Positions 47,095 through 55,014 of a stretch of DNA of 64,000 nt are shown here, in pieces (positions within the stretch are counted from its first letter, which is position 1; each line of letters opens with the position of its first letter). The notes beneath the pieces are model-generated. The model was not told the origin of the DNA. It worked only from the letters and a program-made list of their open reading frames with translations, and did no database searches. This DNA comes from Phaeobacter porticola (GTDB lineage Bacteria; Pseudomonadota; Alphaproteobacteria; Rhodobacterales; Rhodobacteraceae), in the NCBI RefSeq assembly GCF_001888185.1, contig NZ_CP016364.1, positions 1,798,001-1,862,000 on the forward strand. Reading direction: 5' to 3'. The position numbers and the translations under genes are program-made.

Positions 47095-47495
47095 GGGGCC
47101 ACCGATCCCGGCCCCTGTCCCGAAACCTGCGCGCCTGCCTCTCCCGGCAGCGCGAAGCTGCGCGCCAGGAGCTGTGCGGCGGTCCGTGCGGCCTGCATCG
47201 GGCCGCCGTCGATATCGGCAGCAGCCAAATCCGCCTCGCTCATCGTGCGACCGCCACCGTGCAGCCCTGCCGCCAGCAGCGCCAGCACATCCGCCGCCGA
47301 AAACCCGCCGCTTTCGAACCGGGTCACCAGATCAATCAGCGACCCGGTCCTGAGCCGCGTTTCCAGCGTCGCCAGCGCCCCGAGGGTGAGTTTCAGCGCC
47401 AGCGTCTCGCCATTGACCCCAAGCGCCACCTCGCCGGCATAGGGATTGGCTGCATAGGCATTAACGGCTGGGGCTGGCTGTTCAGAGAGGGTCAT
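47091..47495 (-). CDS. GTA g10: tail tube chaperone (TAC_11-like)
   Basis: 134 residues from the ATG at 47495, 13 bp beyond the AAGGAGG ribosome site; the longer frame upstream is shadow of g9. YAGEVALGVNGETLALKLTLGALATLE is the family signature, and the Ala-rich C-terminal half is helical. It is the first of two overlapping chaperone genes between the tube and the tape measure. Confidence 0.9.
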   Translation of the reverse strand: MTLSEQPAPAVNAYAANPYAGEVALGVNGETLALKLTLGALATLETRLRTGSLIDLVTRFESGGFSAADVLALLAAGLHGGGRTMSEADLAAADIDGGPMQAARTAAQLLARSFALPGEAGAQVSGQGPGSVAP

Positions 47496-47508
47496 GATCG
47501 GTCCCTCC

Positions 47509-47922
47509 TTAGATGGCAGTGAAGACCAGCGCCCCGGCGCTGGCCAGCGACAGCTCATAAGTCGCCTCACCATTGTGGCTGCCGGCATATTCCAGCGCGG
47601 TCACCTGAAACGCGCCTTCGACAATGCCGAAATCGGGGATGATCACCTGAAACGCCGGGGTGAGCCCGTCAAAGAACAGCTGCCGCGCCCTCTCATCAGT
47701 GCCTTCGTCGCGAAAAATACCGGAGCCGGAGATATTCGCCGAACGCACCCCGGCGCCGGACAGCAGCTCACGCCAGCCGCCCTGGCTTTCCAGACTGGTG
47801 ACATCGACGCTTTCAGCGTTGAAGCTGATACGCGTGGCGCGCAGCCCCGCGATGGTTTCGAACTGACCGTCGCTGGTCATGTCAACCTTCAGCAATAGAT
47901 CCTTGCCATTCTGAGCACCCAT
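47509..47922 (-). CDS. GTA g9: major tail tube protein
   Basis: 137 residues from the ATG at 47922, which has AAGGAGG 8 bp upstream; an open frame above it is not used. MGAQNGKDLLLKVDM and FNAESVDVTSLESQGGWRELL are typical of the TP901-1/GTA tail tube family. It polymerises into the tube. The spacer to g8 is 110 bp, the largest among the tail genes, and may hold extra control of this highly expressed gene. Confidence 0.93.
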   Translation of the reverse strand: MGAQNGKDLLLKVDMTSDGQFETIAGLRATRISFNAESVDVTSLESQGGWRELLSGAGVRSANISGSGIFRDEGTDERARQLFFDGLTPAFQVIIPDFGIVEGAFQVTALEYAGSHNGEATYELSLASAGALVFTAI

Positions 47923-48032
47923 GTGGTGGCCTCCTTTTTGATAGATCGGTGAGCGCTGCGCCAAAAAAGATCAGCTTTTTCGCTCAATTTATTGAAATCA
48001 AACATTTTAGGCGAAAACCGTTCGGATATTGA

Positions 48033-48440
48033 TCAGCCATCCTCCAGCCGCGCGGCAAAGCGCAGACGGATCTTGCGCCCCCCGGATTTGCTGCGACTGG
48101 CACTGGCGCGTTCAAACCAAAGCCCCACCAGCCGCCCCCGTGAGAGGGTCAGCGATGCCGTCGCCAGGCTGTCGCAGATGCTGGCGGCAATTGCCTTGGC
48201 ACCGGCGAACCCGGCTGTGTCCGTATGCACGGTGATCTCCATCCGGTGACGTGCGCCAGAGCCACTACGGTCAGACCGGTCGCGCACCTCCTCCGGGCCA
48301 AGGGTCACATAGGTCTGCGGCAGCGCGCCTGCTGGCAGCGCATCATAGATCGCGCCATTGAGCGCCGCCGTCAGGTCGGGGTTCGCGCTCAGGTGCTGAA
48401 ATAACGCTTCCTGCAATGGCAGGGCCAGGGCATAGGTCAT
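48033..48440 (-). CDS. GTA g8: tail terminator (DUF3168)
   Basis: 135 residues. LPLQEALFQHLSANPDLTAAL and YVTLGPEEVRDRSDRSG are the DUF3168 blocks. By position and family it caps the tail tube at the head end. Overlaps g7 by 4 bp. Confidence 0.9.
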   Translation of the reverse strand: MTYALALPLQEALFQHLSANPDLTAALNGAIYDALPAGALPQTYVTLGPEEVRDRSDRSGSGARHRMEITVHTDTAGFAGAKAIAASICDSLATASLTLSRGRLVGLWFERASASRSKSGGRKIRLRFAARLEDG

Positions 48441-48799
48441 GCGCTTGTCTCCTCGGTGGCGAAACAGGTCAGGAAGCGGCCATCGGGGTCGCCTTCGGCC
48501 ACCGCATCAATGCGGAAAATCCGGGCGCCATCGCGCAGCCGCTGATCTGGTCGGGGCCGTGCCGGGCTGCCGGGCGGATGGGCGCGCAGGGTGATGCGAT
48601 AGCGTTGCAACGACAGGCTGGTGCCGGATTGGTCGGTGCTGCGTCCAGTGAGTGCACGCAACGCGCACCAATGATGACCAAGCAGTTGCCATGCCTCAAG
48701 AAACCCGCCCGCGCCGTCCGAGCTGCGGCGCGGATCTTCCAGCGCCAGACAGCGGTTGAGCCGTGGTGTGAAGCGGGATGTGGTGCGCTGTCGGCTCAT
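48437..48799 (-). CDS. GTA g7: head-tail stopper/connector
   Basis: 120 residues, Arg-rich. RFTPRLNRCLALEDPRRSSDG and RYRITLRAHPPGSPARPRPDQ fit the phage head-tail joining (closure) family. It blocks DNA leakage after packaging. Overlaps g6 and g8 by 4 bp each. Confidence 0.88.
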   Translation of the reverse strand: MSRQRTTSRFTPRLNRCLALEDPRRSSDGAGGFLEAWQLLGHHWCALRALTGRSTDQSGTSLSLQRYRITLRAHPPGSPARPRPDQRLRDGARIFRIDAVAEGDPDGRFLTCFATEETSA

Positions 48800-49455
48800 G
48801 CGCCTGTCCCCGGTCCAAAGCCGCGTCCGTACCCAGCGCCATAACCGCTGCCATGGCCACCGCCCATGCCAAGGCTGAGCCGCAGCGCGCGGTAACGTTC
48901 GATCAGGCTGGTGACACCAAATGGCATGCAGCCCCCCTGTAGCCGGGTGTCATCGCGGAATTCATAATAATGCGCCGCCAGCATCAGCACCGCCTGCGCC
49001 AGATCACCGGGCAGTGCCGACCAGCTGTTGGCCATGCCGGCCCGCATCAGAATGCGCGCGGTGCCGCCACTGGCAATGGCGGGCAGCGCACTGCCCACCG
49101 GACGCAGCCGGGGGTGCTGGCTGTCAGGTTCCAGCCGGTATCGGGCGCTGTCCAGCAGCATCTCATCCCCCACGGCATCTACCAGCGTCACCGATTGGAT
49201 CAGCTGCACCGGCGCCAGTGGCAGGGCCTGTAGCTGCGGATCTCGCCAGGAATTGAGGGCCAGCACAAAATCCCGCGCCAAGAGTACCTTGCCGGTGCGG
49301 GCCTCAATCGCGGCGATGGCCGCACGCAAAAAGCTGATCAGCACCGTGTCCTGCAAACCAGCCTCGTCAAACCCGGTGCCCAGTCGCAGATGCGCCTTGA
49401 ACGCCTCTTGCGGCAGAACCGCCTCTGGCACCGGTGTCACTTCACTCAACATCAT
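48796..49455 (-). CDS. GTA g6: head-tail adaptor
   Basis: 219 residues. EAFKAHLRLGTGFDEAGLQD and FLRAAIAAIEARTGKVLLARDF are the connector (gp6-like) blocks, with a Gly/Tyr-rich C-terminal tail ending GRGFGPGTGA. It binds the portal and receives the stopper. Two ATGs open the frame; GGAGTGAAAAG precedes them. It is separated from the capsid gene by 177 bp of structured sequence. Confidence 0.9.
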   Translation of the reverse strand: MMLSEVTPVPEAVLPQEAFKAHLRLGTGFDEAGLQDTVLISFLRAAIAAIEARTGKVLLARDFVLALNSWRDPQLQALPLAPVQLIQSVTLVDAVGDEMLLDSARYRLEPDSQHPRLRPVGSALPAIASGGTARILMRAGMANSWSALPGDLAQAVLMLAAHYYEFRDDTRLQGGCMPFGVTSLIERYRALRLSLGMGGGHGSGYGAGYGRGFGPGTGA

Positions 49456-49519
49456 CTTTTCACTCCAACGGCTAATCTAGGGGGCTGAACGGACTGGCTG
49501 GGTCGGGACAGATCAGGAA

Positions 49520-49616
49520 CGGATGCGCGCCGGGCTGCTGCCGCAAGACGGAGGGGGCAGCTGGACGGCAGTGGCTCGTGGCGCGCATCCGCGGACGGAA
49601 CCGGGCTGCCGGTTCC
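49520..49616. promoter_or_regulatory. Nested inverted repeats between capsid and adaptor genes
   Basis: GGATGCGCGCC (49520-49530) and GGCGCGCATCC (49579-49589) are perfect 11-bp complements 48 bp apart. Close by, CGGAACCGG (49595-49603) and CCGGTTCCG (49608-49616) form a perfect 9-bp hairpin with a 4-nt loop. No T-run follows on the minus strand, so this looks less like a terminator than an mRNA-stabilising or processing element after the highly expressed capsid gene. Confidence 0.55.
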
Positions 49617-49632
49617 GCCATCGGTCCAAGCG

Positions 49633-50805
49633 TCAGCTCAGGCCGAATTTCAGCAGCTTGATGGCAGCAAAATCGCTGACATCACCGCCAACACGTTTGG
49701 TGGCATAAAACAGCACATGGGGTTTGGCGCTGAAGGGGTCGCGCAGCACCCGCAGATCAGGGCGTTCAGCGATGGTATAGCCGGCCGCAAAATCACCAAA
49801 GGCCACCGCATAGCCGTTTACATCGGCGTCGGGCATGTCCTCGGCGATCACCACCGGATAGCCCATCAGTCGCGCCGGTTCTGCGGCGGCCAGTCCGTCG
49901 GACCACAGGAAGCGGCCATCGGCGTCCTTCAGCTTGCGCAGCAGACCGGCAGTTTTGGAGTTCATCACAAAGCTGGCGTTGGCCCGATACTGCGCGCCAA
50001 GCGCATAGACCAGATCAATGACCGCATCGCCATCGCCGATATCGCCCTCAACACCGGTGGTCACATAGCCGATATTGCCCCAGCTCCAGCTGTCATTGGC
50101 AATAACCGGATGATACAGCATGCCGGTGGGCTTATCGACGCCATCACCATTGATGAAGGATGCCGCCTCTGCCCGCGAAAATTTATCGGCGATGCGCCCC
50201 GCCAGCCAGCCCTCGATATCAAAGGCGCTGTCGTCCAGCAGCCTTTGCGAGGCCTTGGGCAGCGCGCTCAGCTCATGCAGCGGGATGGTGATCCGGTCGA
50301 TCACCGGGGTGGATGTTTCCATCGTGGCGGTGGTTTCATTCGCCCAGCCATGGCCAATATCACCATGGTCGATCAGCACGTCATACGATGTCGCTTCTAC
50401 CGTCACCACCGACGCCACGGCGCGGATTGACGCGGTGCTGGTCAGCACCGATTTGACCGTCTCGGCGGTCTGGGGATCGACGAGATAACCACCGTCGCCG
50501 TTGACGGTTGTGCTCATTGCCTTGGCATCCAGATCCAGGCCGCGCAGCTCGGCGTCATCGCCACAGCGCAGATAGGCATCAAAGGCCTTTTGATGGGGCG
50601 CGCCGCCTGTGTCAGCAGCGGCCAGAGGGGGACGATTGGCAAAGTGGGATTTGCGATCCAGCATGGTCATACGCTCTTCTGTCTGTTTCAGTTTCAGGGC
50701 AATGTCGTCTTTGAATCCGTTGAAATTATGCATGAAATCCGCGACGGCCTGTTTGACCTCATGGGGTGCGGAGGTTGCGTGCAACGGCGGTGTTTGGTGG
50801 CTCAT
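49633..50805 (-). CDS. GTA g5: major capsid protein
   Basis: 390 residues, HK97 fold. An N-terminal delta-like helical region (about 15-60, LKLKQTEERMTMLDR) would be cut off by the g4 protease, after which the coat domain starts around STTVNGDGGYLVDPQTAETV. Other recognisable blocks are IPLHELSALPKASQRLLDDS, FINGDGVDKPTGML, and GYPVVIAEDMPD. It builds the small oblate or icosahedral head that packs about 4 kb of host DNA in RcGTA; head size here is by analogy only. AGGACAG-type sequence precedes the start. Confidence 0.95.
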   Translation of the reverse strand: MSHQTPPLHATSAPHEVKQAVADFMHNFNGFKDDIALKLKQTEERMTMLDRKSHFANRPPLAAADTGGAPHQKAFDAYLRCGDDAELRGLDLDAKAMSTTVNGDGGYLVDPQTAETVKSVLTSTASIRAVASVVTVEATSYDVLIDHGDIGHGWANETTATMETSTPVIDRITIPLHELSALPKASQRLLDDSAFDIEGWLAGRIADKFSRAEAASFINGDGVDKPTGMLYHPVIANDSWSWGNIGYVTTGVEGDIGDGDAVIDLVYALGAQYRANASFVMNSKTAGLLRKLKDADGRFLWSDGLAAAEPARLMGYPVVIAEDMPDADVNGYAVAFGDFAAGYTIAERPDLRVLRDPFSAKPHVLFYATKRVGGDVSDFAAIKLLKFGLS

Positions 50806-50852
50806 CTCTCTGTCCTTTGATGGTCTATGGAAAAGGCTCAGGCCCGGCGGGA

Positions 50853-51479
50853 TCAGGCAGCCGGGGTTAGATTGGCACCGCTGCGCAGCAGGTCGATAAC
50901 CTCACGCCAGATCTGCGGGGTCTCGTCCACGGCCGGTTCAAGATCGGTAACGAGCAGCCCGTCTGATTTGGCGGCAACGGCGGGTTCAGCGGTGGCGGTG
51001 ACACGCGCGGTGGGCAGCATTGGAAAGGTCACCAGCGACACCTCCCATAGATCCAGCTCGCATAGGCAGCGACCGCCACCTTTGCGCTGCGTGGCGCGGC
51101 GGGCGCGATAACCGATGGAAAGACCATCCAGCGCCCCCACTGCGATCAGGGCAGCGGCATCGGCGCCCTTTTGGGTGCGGGTCAGAATGCGGCCTTTGAC
51201 ATGGAGCCCACGGGCGTCCTCGCGCACCTCGTCCCAGACACCTATGGGCTGGGCCGGATCATGCTGCCACAGCATTTTAACCGTGATACCCGCCTTTAAA
51301 AGACGGTCGAGTGATGCCTGATAGGCCCCCGGCTGCACAAGATCACCGCCGCCATCGACGCAGCCGAACAGGCTGGCGTAGCCGCTAATGGCAACCATAT
51401 CATCGGCCTTGGCATCAATCGTCAGATCCTCGCCGAAGCGGGCGAACTTATGTTCTAGATGCTCATCATGTCGCATCAT
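50853..51479 (-). CDS. GTA g4: HK97-family prohead protease
   Basis: 208 residues from the ATG at 51479, chosen because AAGGGGAAG lies just upstream; the frame opens earlier. ISGYASLFGCVDGGGDLVQP, KMLWQHDPAQPIGVWDE and ALDGLSIGYRARRAT are the His and Ser regions of the U35 serine protease fold. It trims capsid during head maturation. The spacing to g5 is 47 bp. Confidence 0.92.
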   Translation of the reverse strand: MMRHDEHLEHKFARFGEDLTIDAKADDMVAISGYASLFGCVDGGGDLVQPGAYQASLDRLLKAGITVKMLWQHDPAQPIGVWDEVREDARGLHVKGRILTRTQKGADAAALIAVGALDGLSIGYRARRATQRKGGGRCLCELDLWEVSLVTFPMLPTARVTATAEPAVAAKSDGLLVTDLEPAVDETPQIWREVIDLLRSGANLTPAA

Positions 51480-51511
51480 CTTCCCCTTATATCTCATTGA
51501 ATTCATGTGTA

Positions 51512-51730
51512 TTACTGAACCACCAGAAAGGACTGAAACGCCTGCGCCAAAATGACCGCAGCAACGCCGTAGACGGTGAGCCAGAGCCGTTTTTCCATCC
51601 GTTCCATCATCATCTCCAGCCGGTCGAGCCGACGGTTCATCGCCTCTTGCTGTATTTCAGCAATGCGTTCATGGGCGGTGAGCCGCAGCCCCGGAGAGCA
51701 TTCAAACGGCGGGATCGGGATCTCAGTCAT
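51512..51730 (-). CDS. GTA g3.5: small membrane protein
   Basis: 72 residues from the ATG at 51730, overlapping the portal stop by 8 bp. IAEIQQEAMNRRLDRLEMMM is a short coiled coil; LWLTVYGVAAVILAQAFQSFLVV is a C-terminal membrane helix. A gene of this kind lies between portal and protease in RcGTA (orf3.5). Its role is unknown; a membrane-tethered packaging or holin-like accessory is possible but unsupported. Confidence 0.85.
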   Translation of the reverse strand: MTEIPIPPFECSPGLRLTAHERIAEIQQEAMNRRLDRLEMMMERMEKRLWLTVYGVAAVILAQAFQSFLVVQ

Positions 51731-52916
51731 CGCGCTCTGCCTCCTCTTGCGGCGGCAGGCCCAGAAGGCGGCGTTTTTCTGCAACGCTCAGAAAGTCGGC
51801 GCTGGCCACACGGCGCCACTGCGCCTCACGTTCGGAGGCCAATGCAGACACCTGATCAAGGTCCGGTTTCAGCGTCACCGCAGACCCCTGATAGCGCGAC
51901 AACCAGTCCGACAGCGTGGCCGTGACACGGGTCACAAGCGGCAGCACGGTGAGTCGGTAAAAGGCGCGGTTGGCCTCTTGATAATTGGCATAGGTGGCGT
52001 CGCCGGGCAGTCCCAACAGCATCGGTGGCACCCCAAAGGCCAGCGCAATCTCACGCGCAGCGGCGTCCTTGGTCTGGTGAAATTCCATATCCGATGGCGA
52101 GAAGCCCATCGGTTTCCAATCCAGCCCGCCTTCGAGCACCATCGGACGGCCGGCATTGCGCGCACCTTGGAAATTCATTTCGATTTCGTCGCTTAGGCGT
52201 CGAAACTGATCCTCTGCCATCAGCCCCTGACCATCGCTGCCGCTCCAGACCAGCGCGCCAGAAGGCCGGGCTGCATTGTCCAAGAGCGCCTTGGACCAGC
52301 GCGAGGCAGAGGTATGCACATCCACCGCCATGGCGGCGGCCTGCATCGGCGACAGCCCGTAGTGATCATCCTGCGGGTGAAAGCTGCGCAGATGGCAAAT
52401 CGGGGCGCAGGGCATGGTCACATCAAAGCGGTGTTTCCGGCCCGACACGCTGTAATCATAGGCCACGGGCCAACCATCGCTGCCAGGCACAACACTCATC
52501 CGATCGGGGCGCAGTACATGCAGTTCGACCGGCAATACGTCGCGACCGTCGGGATCGCTAACCGCCTCAATATAAGCGTTGCCCGACAACAGCAGGTGGC
52601 CAAACAGCGCCTCCAACAGCTCGGCGCGGCCTTGGGCGGCATTGGGGCGGGCCAGCAACGCCAGCAGCGGGTGGCTGTCGTAGCGCTGTGTGCCGTCCTG
52701 CAACACCAGCGGCAGCGCTGCGGCGGCCTCAATGATCATCTTGACGGCGCGGTAGCCGACTGGATTGCCAGCAAAGCCGCTGCGGGTCAGTGAACTGCTG
52801 TCGCGGGGGCTCCAGCCGGCGCCACCGGTGCTGCCATGCCAGGCCACCACGCGGGCGGCGGCGCTTGTCTTGGTTTCGACGGGCTGTTGCTTGCGCCGCA
52901 GGAGGTCAAAGACCAT
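51723..52916 (-). CDS. GTA g3: portal protein
   Basis: 397 residues from the ATG at 52916 (MVFDLLRRKQQP), with AAGGAG 6 bp upstream; the frame is open further up but non-family. VGYRAVKMIIEAAAALPLVL and LLLSGNAYIEAVSDPDGRDV are the HK97 portal blocks. DATYANYQEANRAFYRLTV near the end is also typical. It forms the dodecameric ring through which DNA enters and leaves the head. The strong terminator upstream means it may have its own promoter. Confidence 0.94.
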   Translation of the reverse strand: MVFDLLRRKQQPVETKTSAAARVVAWHGSTGGAGWSPRDSSSLTRSGFAGNPVGYRAVKMIIEAAAALPLVLQDGTQRYDSHPLLALLARPNAAQGRAELLEALFGHLLLSGNAYIEAVSDPDGRDVLPVELHVLRPDRMSVVPGSDGWPVAYDYSVSGRKHRFDVTMPCAPICHLRSFHPQDDHYGLSPMQAAAMAVDVHTSASRWSKALLDNAARPSGALVWSGSDGQGLMAEDQFRRLSDEIEMNFQGARNAGRPMVLEGGLDWKPMGFSPSDMEFHQTKDAAAREIALAFGVPPMLLGLPGDATYANYQEANRAFYRLTVLPLVTRVTATLSDWLSRYQGSAVTLKPDLDQVSALASEREAQWRRVASADFLSVAEKRRLLGLPPQEEAERDD

Positions 52917-53054
52917 GGGCCACTCCTTTGATTGAAGGGGCGAAGGATGCCCCTGTTTGCTGTGATCCTTTATGACGGCTAGAATTGAATAAGATTTGAG
53001 CGAGGCGTGCGCAGGGCCCGCAACACTTGTCGTAAGTATCTGCATAAAAACGAA

Positions 53055-53080
53055 AAACGCCCGCATCACTGCGGGCGTTT
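53055..53080 (-). terminator. Intrinsic terminator inside the GTA cluster
   Basis: On the minus strand AAACGCCCGC, a 6-nt loop and GCGGGCGTTT form a perfect 10-bp stem, followed by TTCGTTTTTATG. It sits 30 bp after the large terminase stop and 138 bp before the portal start. As drawn it should stop most transcripts from the g1 promoter. Confidence 0.85.
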
Positions 53081-53109
53081 CGGAGGCTGTCAGCCGGGGT
53101 GTGATCAGC

Positions 53110-54465
53110 TCACAACATGCGCGCGCGGGGCATCCGGTGGCGATTGGCCGGGGTCAGGATCAGCTCCTGCACCGCCCAGACCAGCGCATCCAGCCGGTCG
53201 GGAGAGCCTTGCCCCAGAAAGCCGCGCGGGGTCATTTGGCAAAGCTGATCCTCCAGCGCGCCAAGTTCCGGCAGGTGCCGCACCCGGCCCTGTTCATAAA
53301 GTGCCGCAACCGGTTCGGCCCGCGCGCCCTTGCCCCGGCTGGCATGCAGCGCGGTGAAGGGCACCAGCGGATCAATCTGGCGCAGCAGGCTTTCGACCAG
53401 AGCCCCGCCCTGATTGACCTCGGCGACCACGCGGTCGGCGCCGTAGCGGTCGCGCGCATCAATGGCGGCCTGCGCCCAGGTCAGCGGACCAACCCCCTGC
53501 ACGGTGCAATCAGCCAGCACATAGGCGCACCAGTCCTGTGGCGGCCCCTGCAACGTCGCCCCAACCACCATGATGCCGCAGGCGTCGGAGCGTTTGCCCG
53601 CGCTCACCGCAGGATCAACCGCCACCACCACCCGGTCCAGTGTTGGGGCCTTTGCGATCTGCGCCGCAACCAGCCCGGCATTGGTCCAGAGCGCGCCGTC
53701 GACATCCTGCAACAGGATGCCGTCCAGCTCTTGTCGGCCCAGCCGCGACCCGGCGTAGCGATTGCGCACCTCTTGCAGGAAGGACGCTGCCAGATTGGCG
53801 CGGTTGGCCTCCGTCGCGGCATGGGTCTGCACCGTAGAGGGGCTGGCAAGCAGATCGCGCAGCACACCCACATTGCGCGGCGTTGTGGTGACGCAGACAC
53901 GCGGGTCCTGTCCCAGCCGCAGCGCAAATTGCAGCATGTCCCAGCTGTCCTGCCCGCGCTTCCACTTGGCCAGCTCATCCGCCCAGGCGGCATCAAACTG
54001 CGGTCCACGCAGCGCCTCTGGGTCATGGGCCGAAAACGCCTGCGCGGTGGCCCCGTTGGGCCAGATCAGCCGTCTTTCGGTGGCTTTCCACGTCGGGCGG
54101 CGGTCGGGGGGCGTGCAGGCAAGGAGGCCGCTGTCGCCTTGGACCATGACATCGCGCACCTGATCATAGGTTTCCCCAAGCAGCGCGATACGTCGGGCGC
54201 CGCCTGCGGACAGCGGTGTTGCCCCTTCGGCCAGCGTGCGCACCCATTCGGCACCGGCCCGGGTTTTTCCCGCCCCCCGTCCGCCAAGGATGACCCAGCT
54301 GCGCCAGTCCCCCGCAGGCGGCAGCTGATGTGGCAGCGCCCACAGACCAAAGAGATAGGGCATCGCACAAAGATCATGATCACTGAGCCGATCCAGAAAC
54401 ATCTTCTGCATCAAAGCTGGCGCGCAGGCGAGCCAGTCGGCCTTCGATTTCATCACGGGCGGCAT
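53110..54465 (-). CDS. GTA g2: terminase large subunit
   Basis: 451 residues from the ATG at 54465; another ATG at 54453 is equally possible. It is the ATP-driven DNA packaging motor with a C-terminal nuclease. The Walker A is GGRGAGKT (about residues 59-66), followed by the ATPase acidic region in GPQFDAAWADELAKW. The nuclease Asp residues are likely in VVVAVDPAVSAGKRSDACG and in the C-terminal SPDRLDALVWAVQEL. In GTAs this motor packages host DNA in near-random headfuls. It overlaps g1 by about 86 bp. Confidence 0.94.
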   Translation of the reverse strand: MPPVMKSKADWLACAPALMQKMFLDRLSDHDLCAMPYLFGLWALPHQLPPAGDWRSWVILGGRGAGKTRAGAEWVRTLAEGATPLSAGGARRIALLGETYDQVRDVMVQGDSGLLACTPPDRRPTWKATERRLIWPNGATAQAFSAHDPEALRGPQFDAAWADELAKWKRGQDSWDMLQFALRLGQDPRVCVTTTPRNVGVLRDLLASPSTVQTHAATEANRANLAASFLQEVRNRYAGSRLGRQELDGILLQDVDGALWTNAGLVAAQIAKAPTLDRVVVAVDPAVSAGKRSDACGIMVVGATLQGPPQDWCAYVLADCTVQGVGPLTWAQAAIDARDRYGADRVVAEVNQGGALVESLLRQIDPLVPFTALHASRGKGARAEPVAALYEQGRVRHLPELGALEDQLCQMTPRGFLGQGSPDRLDALVWAVQELILTPANRHRMPRARML

Positions 54466-54715
54466 CAAGGTCAAGCCCGGCTGCGGCTTGGTGCTGTTCG
54501 CTTTGTTCGACAAGGGTTTTCTCCACTTTCTGGCTGTCACGTATCAGGCTTTCCAATTTGGCGATGCGCGGAGTGCTGCCGCCCTCATCCTCATCGCAGG
54601 CAAGACGTTCGAGCATCTGCTCTGCCTCCTGCCGGAGCCGTTCGATGGACCTGTGGAGTGAGAAAAGAAGATCAGCGGTCTTGGCCAGCCGATTTTCGGG
54701 TGTGTATTGCGTCAT
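54380..54715 (-). CDS. GTA g1: small terminase-like protein
   Basis: 111 residues, first gene of the cluster. An N-terminal coiled coil (LLFSLHRSIERLRQEAEQML) and the block STPRIAKLESLIRDSQKVEK match RcGTA g1, which has been identified as the small terminase (TerS) that feeds DNA to the motor without recognising a specific pac site. The C-terminal part overlaps the start of g2 in another frame by about 86 bp. The promoter candidate lies 114 bp upstream. Confidence 0.88.
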   Translation of the reverse strand: MTQYTPENRLAKTADLLFSLHRSIERLRQEAEQMLERLACDEDEGGSTPRIAKLESLIRDSQKVEKTLVEQSEQHQAAAGLDLDAARDEIEGRLARLRASFDAEDVSGSAQ

Positions 54716-54828
54716 GGGTCGGGGACCTCATAAAAATGTGGTCTCCGTCGAAGGAAAGAAACCCTGGCCCGGCCACACACCAAAAGGCGTATAGTGGTTG
54801 AACGGAGTTCTTTTCCAGCTGCAGGGGT

Positions 54829-54857
54829 TTGATAGCATAGACCAGCGTAAAAGTCAA
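54829..54857 (-). promoter_or_regulatory. Candidate GTA promoter with upstream palindrome
   Basis: On the minus strand TTGACT (plus-strand 54852-54857), a 17-bp spacer and TATCAA (54829-54834) resemble a sigma-70 promoter for g1. Twelve bases upstream, TGAGGCTTCGACCTCA (54869-54884) is a TGAGG/CCTCA palindrome. This would suit an activator, as GTA expression depends on GafA and CtrA in R. capsulatus. The assignment is inference. Confidence 0.4.
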
Positions 54858-54957
54858 AAATCACGACTTGAGGCTTCGACCTCAGATAGTTGAATTCATT
54901 AATAAAACCGAGAATTCTCTTACCGTGGAGTTAATCTGAAACCCCTTGCACGCAGAC

Positions 54958-54984
54958 AAAAAAAGGGACGCCAAAGCGCCCCTT
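54958..54984 (-). terminator. Intrinsic terminator of mltG
   Basis: On the minus strand AAGGGGCGC and GCGTCCCTT pair with one wobble, followed by seven T. It separates the fab/mltG transcript from the GTA cluster. Confidence 0.86.
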
Positions 54985-55014
54985 CTCAAGTCATGATTTA
55001 CGGATGTTGAGCGA

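Noticed and set aside
39810-54715. Whole region as an ordinary prophage
   Set aside because: No integrase, repressor, replication or lysis genes and no attachment repeats; gene order and sizes are those of the Rhodobacter-type GTA.
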